This document shows positions 24,611 to 36,880 of a stretch of 64,000 nt of DNA, piece by piece. The stretch lies in NCBI RefSeq assembly GCF_037325665.1, contig NC_090258.1, forward strand, positions 34,809,629-34,873,628, read 5' to 3'. This stretch comes from Littorina saxatilis (taxonomy: Eukaryota > Mollusca > Gastropoda > Littorinimorpha > Littorinidae). The translations under genes and the position numbers were made by a program. The stretch's first letter is position 1; every line of letters begins with the position of its first letter. The notes under the pieces were generated by a model. It worked only from the letters and a program-made list of their open reading frames with translations, was not told the origin of the DNA and made no database searches.

Positions 24611-27600
24611 GATTCAGACTAAACTGCTGGACCGATCTTTATGAAATTTGACATGAGAGTTCCTGGGAATGATATCCCCGGACGTTTTTTTCTTTTTTTC
24701 GATAAATATCTTTGATGACGTCATATCCGGCTTTTTGTAAAAGTTGAGGCGGCACTGTCACACCGTCATTTTTCAATCAAATTGATTGAAATTTTGGCCA
24801 AGCAATCTTCGACGAAGGCCGGACTTCGGTATTGCATTTCAGCTTGGTGGCTTAAAAATTAATTAATGACTTTGGTCATTAAAAATCTGAAAATTGTAAA
24901 AAAAAAAAATTCTTTATAAAACGATCCAAATTTACGTTCATCTTATTCTTTATCATGTTCTGATTCTTAAAACATATAAATATGTTATATTTGGATTAAA
25001 AACAAGCTCTGAAAATTAAAAATATAAAAATTATCATCAAAATTAACTTTCCGAAATCGATTTAAAAACAATTTCATCTTATTCCTTGTCGGTTCCTGAT
25101 TCTAAAAACATATAGATATGATATGTTTGGATTAAAAACACGCTGAGAAAGTTAAAACGAAGCACAGTGCTACCGCGTCAAACAGGCTCGTCATTTTCAC
25201 TGCCTTTTGCACTAGCGGCGGACTACGTTCAGTTTCATTCTGTGAGTTCCACAGCTTGACTAAATGTAGTAATTTCGCCTTACGCGACTTGTTTTCATTT
25301 TTTGGATAAATGTCTTTGATGACGTCATATCCGGCTTTTTGTAAAAGTTGAGGCGGCACTGTCACACCCTCATTTTTCAATAAAATTGATTGAAATTTTG
25401 GCCAAGCAATCTTCGACGAAGGCCGGACTTTGGTATTACATTTCAGCTTGGAGGCTTAAAAATTAATTAATGACTTTGGTCATTAAAAATCTGAAAATTG
25501 TAATTAAAATTATTTTTTTATAAAACGATCCAAAATTACGTTCATCTTATTCTTTATCATTTTCTGATTCCAAAAACATACATATGTTATATTCAGATTA
25601 AAAACAAGCTCTGAAAATTAAAAATATAAAAATTATGATTAAAATAAAATTTCCTAAATCGATTTAAAAACAATTTCATCGTATTCCTTGTCGGTTCCTG
25701 ATTCCAAAAACATATAGATATGATATGTTTGGATTACAAACACGCTCAGAAAGTTAAAACGAAGAGAGGTACAGAAAAGCATGCTATGCAGCACAGCGCA
25801 ACCACCCCCGCGCTAAACAGGCTCGTTAATTTCACTGCCTTTTGCACGAGCGGCGGATTACGGTCATTGTGAAAAAATGCAGTGCGTTCAGTTTCATTCT
25901 GTGAGTTCCACAGCTTGACTAAATGTAGTAATTTCGCCTTACGATAGTTGTACACGTCAACAATCACTAAATCAAGTATTCAAGAGAGCAGCTGCATGAA
26001 AACACTCCTATTAAATGGAAACTGGTTACAGACCTGTTTACCCCCATAAGTGTTTTGGAGTAATGCTCAGCCCCAAAAATAGTAATCCTGGCACAAAAAT
26101 AGTAATCAACCAGCATTCGTCGCCAATTACAACGCACATGACAACTGTGTCTGCGAAACTCAATCATGCACATATATCCATCATTCACAAACAAAACGGC
26201 ACATCAGTCAGTTTTTGTAGTCATCATAATTTCAAAGAAGATCACATCAAACGCACATGCATCACTGATTCTTTTGCTCGTAGTAGGCCTTTTTCAGTGT
26301 GTCAAGCGCTTCTCTACTGTACTTGCGCTTGCCGAATGAGTGAGGACGAGACTTTACCACTAGAATAAGGCTCTCCAGCGTCTCATCAGACAGACATGAT
26401 CTCTGGTCAGTGCTGTGCTTTTTAACCCCATTTTGCCATTGAAAAAAACAATGCCAAACATGTGAATTGATTAAAAAAAAAAAAAAAAAAAATTTTTTTT
26501 TTTTTTTTTTTTACATTTTTTTTTATTTATGAAAATCGTAGTCTTGACACGGATAGCGGAATGGCGTATTTTTTGCAGAAAATCGTAATAAATTACGCCA
26601 AAATCGTAAGGGTAAACAGGTCTGTGGTTAGTAAATATAGAGACAAACCCAAGCATTGAAATTGGAAAGGAGCATTTACAAAAGTAAAATAAATAAATGA
26701 ATAAGAGAAGAAGAGCAGTAAAAATAGTATTCCGTGATAAAGAATAATCTTTAAAAGAGGATACCAAAAAAATGCTTCAAACAGTGAACAGGAATACAAA
26801 CAGAACAAAAAAGAAGAAAGCTTTGTAAAGATAACTAAAAAAAATAAATTAAAAAAAAAAAAAAAGAAAGCTATGTACAAATAACTAAATGCCAGCAAAC
26901 GTCTATACCGTTTGTGAGAGGACGGTTCCTCGCGACGCTCATTACGACGACCATCCTGCCTCCCTGAACTATAACCACCTGGCCCATAACCACCACGTCG
27001 ACCTGCATCGTGCACACACATACCTAGTGATTAAGGCAGTAAGCAGAGTGGCAATATAAACTCTACTCTATGCCAGAGACACTTCACCATTAAAAGGTAC
27101 AGTACAAGTGTTCGCTTCAATTCATGCCCCTATTGTTTTCAAACTGGTATGTGTCTTCATTTTTGTATCTTTCTAGAATCTATACAGTTTACCCACAAAA
27201 CATCTTCACCCATGTAACACACAGTCCCCTGTTCTCTAGTGTCAGCTCCCCTTAGCTAAGCTCCACAAAGTGTCAACATTTCACCAATATCTACCCATGT
27301 AAACTAGACTGTGTTAGTACCAATGTTCAAGGTATTTAATAAATTATCATTCATGACATGCTTTGACCCAAATCATAAACTGTGGTGTGGTAATTCTCAG
27401 ACATAAAACTGAAGCCAGCTTAATGTCAGAATAACAAGAACAAAACTGAAACCTCTTGTAGAAAACGCAACAGCACAGTTATAGGTCAAACAATGTGACA
27501 GAATCTCACAGCTATTAATAACCCTGATTCTCTCCCTTCCTTCACAATCCCCACCCCTTTCCTAAAATTTGAAGTGACTTCAAAACAACCCCCCCCCCCC

Positions 27601-30600
27601 CCCCCCCCCCAATATCTCTCAAGGCAAGGGCCAAGTCAGCTTCAGATTCATTTTCAAATAAGCAAGTACGTAAAATGTCTCTTACTGTACTCATTGATTC
27701 ATGTTTTTTTCACCTCCCAGCGTAAGTTCCTATTCTACATATCAAGGGCATACTTGCCCCCCCCCCCCCCCCCCTTCTATTGCTTGCTTACCTTCACTGT
27801 CATGCTGACGGTCGTCTCTCCTGTCATCGTGACTGCTTCCAGCGGAGCTTGAAGACAGCTGCAACACGCACAGTCAAATTCAACATAATTATTGTCGTCG
27901 TGCTGCAATTTTTGCGCAACTCTATTCTTGGCGATTTTGATGTTTTTGTGCTTTAGACTAAGTAAATCATTCTCAATGAGAAACATCTATATATGGTCAC
28001 AGGCACAAAATGGCGTCGAGTCAGAAAAAGTGATACAACCTCCGGAAAAGGTCTCTTGTTGATGCTTCTTTTTTATTTAAAATCGTGAACATGAAGAGCA
28101 TTGACGAAGAAGGTATTTTTCTCGGCTCGGACATGACTCCGTAGCGTGTGGTTCACGTGTGCGGAATATAATCGATGTTTTGTTGGTGATTATTGACGGT
28201 GATCTGTTGCAATTCTGTGACACCTAGTACAGTGTGCTCGGCAAACTTTCCCATACTGTCAGATCACTGTCCAAAATATAGAAAAAATACGGAGATTCTA
28301 TTCTGAAATGGTCGGTCTTTCCCTTGCAAAGTTTGAAGTGCCCCGAAATTTGCCGAGTCGAGCTTACCGGAAGATTACCATAGGCTAGAATGTACGTCGT
28401 TCTCTGTCGTGATTTTCCGGCCGAGTGTATTAATGAGCCGACATTCATTCTCAACTTTTAGAACAACAAAGTTTTTGTTGATTTTCGATGAAAAATCATT
28501 CTTCTGTGTGAAAATAAGTTTAAAACACGAATCCAATGATAAACAGCGGTACGGGAAAGGTTTTTCGGCCAACTGCGTGATGCGTCGTGACGCGTTAGTT
28601 ATGTACTATATTTTCTCCCGCGCATGGACTCGTTTCTACAAGGGGTGTGAACAAACTTTGTCTACTGACTTCCAGCCATGCGATCGTAGTTTCATTTGAA
28701 GAAGTCTGCGTTTGAAATGAACGAGAAATAAGAGAACACAGGAGGTAAGTGTTTTGTCGTGATTCTTTGAAATGTGTTATGTACACAATGATGGTAAGTT
28801 TTATCAATTTTGTAAGTCATATTGCTGTTTGAGACGTGTTTTGTTTGTTTGTAACGATGGTTGAGTGCAAGTCGAAAATATCGCGCGCTAAACGAAGTCT
28901 CCGATCTGACGCACAATGAAGAAATTTTATTTTGATTGTTCAGATACGAAGCTGTTGTCGTGACGGATAACGTACGATGCATGGTTAAGCTAATACAAAT
29001 AGAATCTTTGTACAAATAGGTGGAAAACATTACTATGTTGATTTCTTTTGTTCCTGCGTTGAAAGGGACTTTCTGACGGGCTAGGAAATCGGTTGAGAAA
29101 GTACGGTGCGATGTTCATAACGTCACATCATGAGATTACTGTCTTCGGGCTAGGCGCGGAATATTTACCATTTTTATCAATGATTTTCTTTGATTTTCGT
29201 TCTTTCAGACTTGTGGTTCATTTTTTTGTTGTTCTTTGTAAATGACCGAGTTATGAGATTCAGACTTTTCTCTGTGGGATTCGTGTTTTCTTCCATGACT
29301 GCGTGTACATAACTTCACACGCCTTTAGTTCGAGATAGCTTGTCTGGGTGACGTGTGACATTATGTACACGTTATTGAAATCTTGTTCTGAAGCCTGTGC
29401 AGTAGAGAGTTCTCTACTACGATCAAATCTTGTTCTTTTTTGCTAAAAGAATTAAAAGCTGAGCAGTAGATGACTGCATTCAGCTGTTTTTATGACCCTG
29501 AAAATGTTCATAACGTCACATCATATCGTTTTGCTGTGATGATAGCAGATAGTGTAAAATCCAAACATTATAGCAAGCATTTCAGAAACTATACATGCAT
29601 CTATAATTGCAAATCGTTTTTTTTCTTTCAGATCACAAAAGCTACTGCTGAGGGAGCCTGGGAGGTCTTCCTGAGGAATTGGGCTGTGGGAAGAGAAAAT
29701 GTGGTTTTTTTTATTTTTTTATTTTTTTATTTTTTTTTTAAATTTTTTTTTTTATACCCGTGTGCAACATCCTGCGAGTCTTCAAGGAGGACAGCTACAT
29801 GATGTCCCTTTAACACTGGGCTTTTATTTACATGTTTGCTGCTAAATCTTTCTGGAGGCATAGCCTACATGAGACTTATGGCTGAGACCAGACTTTTTTT
29901 GTGAGCTTCAAGATTTTTATTTACACATCCTGTTTTAACCATCTTCAGAATTGATAACTTATTTCACAATCATATTACACTTATATACTTTTTCATGTAT
30001 TCTTGTTCCTATGTCTGTTGATAAACAGTGATCATTTCCCAACTGACAAAATCTAAGTGAGCAGTACTCACCAGCACTCAATGCATGAAAGATAATCTCC
30101 TGTTGTAATGTTATGTACACATTCTCATTTTTCTTGCATTTTCTGATGATGATCTGAATTTATGTTCCAGGGCTGCTAGTTGCTTTTTTATTTGTACCTT
30201 CTGTGTGTCATTTGTTTTCTTATAATTTCTGCCTTTGTAGGTGTGCATCTGTTTAAGATACATCACTCAGAATCCTAGGTGTCTCAGTGTGGCGTTATGT
30301 ACAATGTATTTTTCCCTCTTATCTCTTACCTGCTACATATGTTATCTTGTTTTTTGATTTAAAATGGTAACTGTGTCCCTTTGCTACTAATTTCTTTCTC
30401 AGATTTGTTGATTGCAGTTATTTTGGCACCATTTTTAGCTGATATGGGCACTTTCATCCTCTGACTTTGCGTGCCGTTATGTACACATAGGTTTCTTTTG
30501 CTGTATAGTGGATTTATGGTGGTTTCATCCACAACTTTTACTTCTTAAAGCCATATGTACTCGATGACTATACACGCTAATTGCTTTACCAACAGCTGGA

Positions 30601-33600
30601 GACAGACTAAATTAAGTTCCCTGCAAAATATTGTGGTCTAGGACCCCTTAAATGTTGAGATATTTGAATTTTCATTTTGATCTGGATCGTCCTATTTATA
30701 GATTTGGCAACACATGTAACGTTGATGCAAGGGAGAGAACACCGCGGCTTTGTTGACATCCTCACTTTTTCAGAGGCAAGAACAAGCTGTAATGCATGTA
30801 TTATGGTCCGCGCATGGCGACGTATCGTCATTATATGGTCTTATGGTGCGTTTGACATCGATTGTGGGCAAACTACACTTTGTAAACAAGGGAGTGCGTT
30901 AGTATGCCTTTAAGGGTTCTTCTCATTTATTTGGAGATGTCCATACATTTGTTTGCCTGTTGGGTCAGAATGTTCTTGTTTTAATGTATCTGTTTTGGTT
31001 ATGTCACGCTGTGATGTTATGAACAAAGTTTGACTGCTGCTGTTTTTTTTTAATTGTCTAGCCCCTATAACCGGATTTTGCTTGTTTGCCACTTTAACTT
31101 CATAGTTGTGAGCATTTCTAACTATATTTGATGTTGGTTTCATTCTGTGTGGTTAAATTGTTGTTTTAATCTCGATTTTTTAGCAATTATTTACGGATGA
31201 AGTGAAAAAGGATGTTATTCCTTTCATCCTCTGTGATTACATTTCTCCTTGCTGTGGCTGTCTGGTGTCTATCTCTTTTACATGTGTTTTGTACTGAGGG
31301 GTCAGAAATCGTCTTTTGTCACCTTTTTTGTTGCATTTTTGTGATATGATGTGACGGTTATGTACACAATGCTCTAGTCGGGTGTAATAATGTTAGATTT
31401 TTGTTTTTGGTGTTGTTTTGATATTCAAAGTCATTTAATGTGGGTTTTTTGCTTGGGTTATGTTTATTTTCTGTCATAGTGCACTTGTAAGGTTAAATGA
31501 AGTTTGTGACGTTGTGACAAGTTATGTACATATGCCGGGATTTAAATTTACTAGTTTGTTAAAAATAAACTACTTTTTGAACTTATAGTGTGTTTATGAG
31601 CTTATAAGTGTGACTGGATTTGTCTAGCCTTTCTTTGTGTGTCTCCTTTTTAGGCTAAAAGTTTTCCTGAGCATGTCACAGTTTTAGACTCCTTTTCATG
31701 CCTATGTACATATCAGACCTGTTTACCCTCAACCCGAGGCAAGAGTATTTTCACAAAAAATTGAGTGTATTTTTCAAAAAGTTGGTGTACTTTGCAAGCA
31801 AAGCCATATGGGCTAGGGAAAATGTACGCGTGGGTGCAAACGTGTTTGTGTAAGAATAGCATGTCTTGTCAACACCTTCAGAATTTAACTCCTTCCAATA
31901 CAACAGGGATAACACAATTTTATTTACCTGTCAGTTTATAGCATTATAACCAGTGTCTTCCAAACAGATTGATAATAAAAAGATGAAGTTCGTTAAATAA
32001 CATCTGCGGTTGACAGTGGAAAGTTTATTTTTACAATCATCTCAGAAAACATTGCTTCAGCACGAACAACAGCCTTTTCTTCTGGCAGGATTTGCTTTGC
32101 GGGAATGGACTTCATAATTCATTGGCAGCTTTCAGCGGATTTCTTTGCAGCAACCTTGTCCAGGTGAGTTTTGGAACTGCAGTGTCGTTCGATGTCATAT
32201 TTCCCAGCATGGGCAACGAAGAAATCTGATTTACAATACTTGCAGTGTGCATGACTTTTTCCCATAGTAGACTCCACAATTCCTGGCTCTTTCTTATATT
32301 TCTCCAAGAAAATCTGCTGCTGCTGCTGTTTAGACTTGGTACAGTCATCCGAAACTGGCACATTTTACCGCTTCATTTTGCCACGATTGTCCAGACGATC
32401 GCACGTGCCAACAACTGAACAAGGTTTCCACAGCTGAAGACTCGCTGTCATGGTTATCTCCCTTCGACCGAAACCGGTATCAGTTGTACCATCCCGTAAT
32501 CAGCACACCAACACCGGAAAACGTATTCTAGACTTTTTCTTATGCGTATTTTGTGCGTGTGTTGTGTATTTGCGTACCGATAATAATTTGGCGTACAAAA
32601 TACGCCCAAATCGTACTGGTAAACAGGTCTGACATCTATATACGACTAGTGTCTGTGTGTCTGTGTGTCTGTGTGTCTGTCTGTGCGCGATGCACGGCCA
32701 AAGTTCTCGATGGATCTGCTTCAAATTTGGTGGGCATATTCAGGTATACCCGGGACACAACCTGGTCGATGAGATATTTCAACACGTGCTCTCAGCGCGC
32801 AGCGCTGAACCGATTTTGTTTTTTGTGCTGAACCTATTTTGGTTTTTTTGTCTGGATCCACTACCAGTAACTCTTCCTTATCTTCTCCAGTATTTTTAGC
32901 CGCGATTATCTCCCTTCCTCCGTGCGGTGCGCCGGCAAAGCCGGGTATTCGGATCGACTTCTTCCCGGCGCAGCCGTCCCCGACGAAGCGGGTATTCATC
33001 TAGTTCTCAATATATACGAAGGACAATACATGATTCAACATTCTGTTATCTTTCTATCCATACCAGGTACAAATATAAACACTATTTCATCATAAAAATA
33101 ATCAGTTTTGGCCTTTTGCTGAAAAGCTGTCGAAAACGAGTTAAGCCAAAATTCCATGACAGCGTTGCTATACACCCTTCTACAAACAATACTGTTGTTA
33201 CCTCAGAGCAATGTTTATGTGAAGCTGAAAAAGACAGCAACACTGAATCAGAACGAAACTCTTTGGAAGAGTACAGCGCCTATATGGCGGTAATGTGACC
33301 TTGAAATATACTGTGTCCCACAATCAGTCAAGTTTCACCCAGTCTGGAACACCAACCTGTCTCGTTGCCTCGGGCGGTCCGCCATCACTGCGTGGTTTTC
33401 CCCAGGCGTTTTCCTTGGGCGGAGGGGCAGGCACCAGCTTCTCTTTGGGTGCAGGAGGTCTCGATTCTTTCTCTGGGGGGTGGGAGTCGTCCGATGTGCG
33501 TGATGTTTCACTGTCTCGCCGTGTCTTGCCTGGAAGTACAGTCATGCAAATCAGACATTGTTTTTTGCCAGTTTTGAAAGGTGACATCAACTCCAGTAGT

Positions 33601-36600
33601 CAAAATGCAGTGTCCTGTCCATGTGAAACACTTTTCTTTTCAAACATATGCCCATGGGAGCTCATTATCCCTGCTGCCATGATCACTTGGCTGGCGACTT
33701 CAGTTGCTTGGTGTATTCATCACTGGTCATTTGTGTCTGTTCCATCTGCAGCCAAGCCATACTGGCAGCAGTAAACATAGGCCCAGATGTGTTTCTCTTC
33801 TTCTTTTTTTTTTAAAGAACAGGGTGTCATACTGAGTGGACACTGCACAAAATACACAACTCAGCTCATTGTTCACTATCACGCTCATGAAGGCTTGACT
33901 CAACATAATTATCACCTGCATTATTCGCCTCATTATTAAGGGGCGCAACTCTTGCACAGCCAACAGATAGTTATTTCTGAACATTGTCTATTTCCAATCC
34001 ATCACACAAACTATGAATACACATCTCATGTTAACTTCCAAGCTATATATATAGGTGAACCTGCCCTGGCAACCACCTCTCGATATCGAACACGTGCCCA
34101 TGCCACAACCCAAAACGGTTGCCCACAATTTGTTTTTCCTTTATAACGATCACTGTTCTGTTCCCTGGCTGGTTGTTAGACAAGTTTGACAATATAGGGG
34201 AACCACTTTTTCATGACCTCCAAATATGTGAGAAAATCATGTCTTAAAACAGAGGGAATCTCAAAATAGGGGTAAGTTTACACAGGTAATGAAGTGAATA
34301 TGAGAAAACAGGGTGTTAAAAGAAAGGGAGTGTTAAAAAGGGGGGTGGGTGGTTGCACAAAATATTTGCTGTGTGGCCGTGGAAGGTGCGTGTACCTGTC
34401 TTACTGCTGGAGCTGCTGAGCCGTCTCTCTCGGGGTCCTCCTCCCTTGCCGCCATCGGAACGATCAGAATCTCTGCGGGGCCGCCCGCCTTCTCTCACAG
34501 GTTCTCTCCCACCTTCCCTAACAGGTTCTCTTATGTCTCTGTGGCTGTAAACATATGGCTTTCATATACCATTTGTACACATTACCTAGCAGGTAAAATA
34601 CTGTTTTGCATATTCTCTTGTCTCTGTACAAATTACCTAGTAGGTAAAATAATGTTTTGCACGCTCTCTCAAAGTCTCTGTACACATTACTTGAAGGTAA
34701 TAATGTTTTTTCATTTTCTCTGGAGTCTCCGTTTGAAGGTAATAATGTTTTTCATTTTCTCTGGAGTCTCCGTACACATTACTTGAAGGTCATAATGTTT
34801 TTCACTTTCTCTTGTTTCTATGTCGCAGTCTAATGTGTACCATTTGTAGGACAGGACTGGGGGAAGAAATGAAAAAGCATAAAAGAAAATGTCTTTAAAT
34901 TTGGACATAGAATAAGCTCTTTGCTGTGTGATCATTCCCAAGACTTCACATATGTAAGTACAGCAGTCCCTGCAATGTACGGCCCCCGGCGTGAGCGGAC
35001 ACCTGACATGTACGGACATATTTGCTCGGCACGGAGTGTTTTCCTTCTATATTTGCCCCCCCTTAAACGGACACCTGCAAAACATGGACGCGGACACTCA
35101 TTTTCGGTCCCAACAGCAGGTCATACCTCCAATGTACGGACAGACCATCGTCAAATTTTCACCACAACAAAATCGATAACAGAGCAGTCCGGCTCTTGGT
35201 ACAAAGATCACAGCCGCAATGGCGTGACGACAGTCACTGGTAACTTGAGTGCACCTGTACCCATCAGGAGGGGGGGTAGTTTTGGTCAGGAGTGGAGTAC
35301 ATGCGAAGATGCCAACATGAAACTGCACTGTGCTCTTTATTCTTGTCTGTTGGACGTAAACAACAGAAACCACAGTCGATGAAGGTCCTGAGCGAAAGAG
35401 AGTGAAAAACCGGCCACAGTTCTCAGCATCGTGTGTCTGTGTGTAACCTCTTTCATTGACAAGATACTCTTGTTTCCCCTCAGCCTTGACCAGTGAGTCG
35501 GTTGCCTAATCTGTGAACCCTTCAGTTGTCTTGCTTTGTCAAAAGTTACCACACAGTCAACTGGTTTTGCTCTGAGTGAACAGTTGGAGCTGACTTCTCT
35601 GGCCACAGCCTTAAACAGTACATGGCTGGAGGGAGTGAGAGAGAGAGGGAGGGGGGGGGGGGGGGGAGGGGTAGCTGGCTAAACTCTGTGGGGTGTCCGG
35701 TGTCACTGCATGTCAACAGGAAGAGCATTGGAGAGAAATAGAGAGGTGTACTCTTTCACACAATTTCCAAGCATCAGTTGTCACGGCTTGGGGTAGGCAT
35801 TAGTGAGGGAGAGTGGGAGCTGTGTTATGTACAGTGTATTTCCGACTGAAGAGTGAAAAGTCACTGCCATGCCACATGATCGGCATGCAGTCAATAAAGC
35901 CAGACAAGATGAAAATAAATTACATGATTATGACATGCAGCTCTATCTGCTGCTATTTATTCAAACTGGTTTTCAAGCCTATTCTTGCAAAGCATCTGCA
36001 CACGCTCCACTGTGCTGTGTTTGTGTGGCTGCTTTCGTATGTCAGTGCATGGTGAGTGTGTTCACTGCCTTGAGGATTTATTTTATCTCTTCTTTTCAAC
36101 ACTTTTCATACAAATCATTTTTACAGAACGTTTAAAGAAGTATTAGGAGTTTATTGTTTAGTAGCCACAAGAAGTGATTAGCATAGACTCAATCCTGTTG
36201 TTTGTGTGTCTCTGTGTGAGTGTATGGGGGAGGGGGTGGTGTGGTCACCCCTCCCGTGACCGGACACCTGCAATGTACGGACAGTTTTGCTATGGCCCAA
36301 GGGTGTCCGTTCATGAGAGGGACTGCTGTACATACAGGATCCTTATTCATTTTAACAAATTTGAGACAAATCAAGGTCTAATTCTAAATGCTTTCTTTCC
36401 AATTGAACAAGTCCAACAGTGATTGAGAAAAGAAAGGAAGCGGAAAAGAGGAAATAAGGTTTTACCAATCCAATCATCAGGTTTGCTTATTCTTTCTCAA
36501 TCCAATCATCAGGTTTGCTTATTCTTTCTCAATCCTCAATTACAATCATCAGGTTTGCTTATTCTTTCTCAATCCTCAATTACAATCATCAGGTTTGCTT

Positions 36601-36849
36601 ATTCTTTCTCAATCCAATCATCAGGTTTGCTTATTCTTTCTCAATCCTCAATCATCAGGTTTGCTTAATTTTTCTCAATCCTCAATTACAAACAAAAGCA
36701 CACAATGATTTACACACCAAAGAGAGTAGCTGTGAAAATCAATAAAACTGTATCAAAAAATGAATACCAAGGGAATTCCTTGAAAAAAGGCAGAAAATTG
36801 TAATGCCTGAAAAGCAGGACCTCATTTAACCTTTTTAATTTTTATTTTC

Positions 36850-36880
<31 letters not shown>

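Larger units (their letters stand above)
23431..25946 (-). mobile_element. Helentron-like copy 4, split by two nested copies
   Basis: Its 3' part is 23431-23644 and its 5' part 25294-25946. The two pieces are contiguous in family coordinates. The break lies in a T run (GGACGTTTTT to TTCATTTTTT). Between them sit copies 5 and 6 head to tail. Confidence 0.75.
28599..31711. repeat. regularly spaced TTATGTACAC motif array
   Basis: TTATGTACA or close variants begin at 28599, 28777, 28967, 29361, 29917, 30111, 30295, 30477, 31017, 31187, 31358, 31522 and 31702. Most gaps are 164-200 bp once the 365-bp MITE insertion at 30549 is removed. The left flank is often GTGACG. Inverted copies lie at 29113, 29301 and 29506. 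The DNA between motifs shows little similarity by eye. It lies in the intron between EIF4B exons 12 and 13. Confidence 0.6.
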
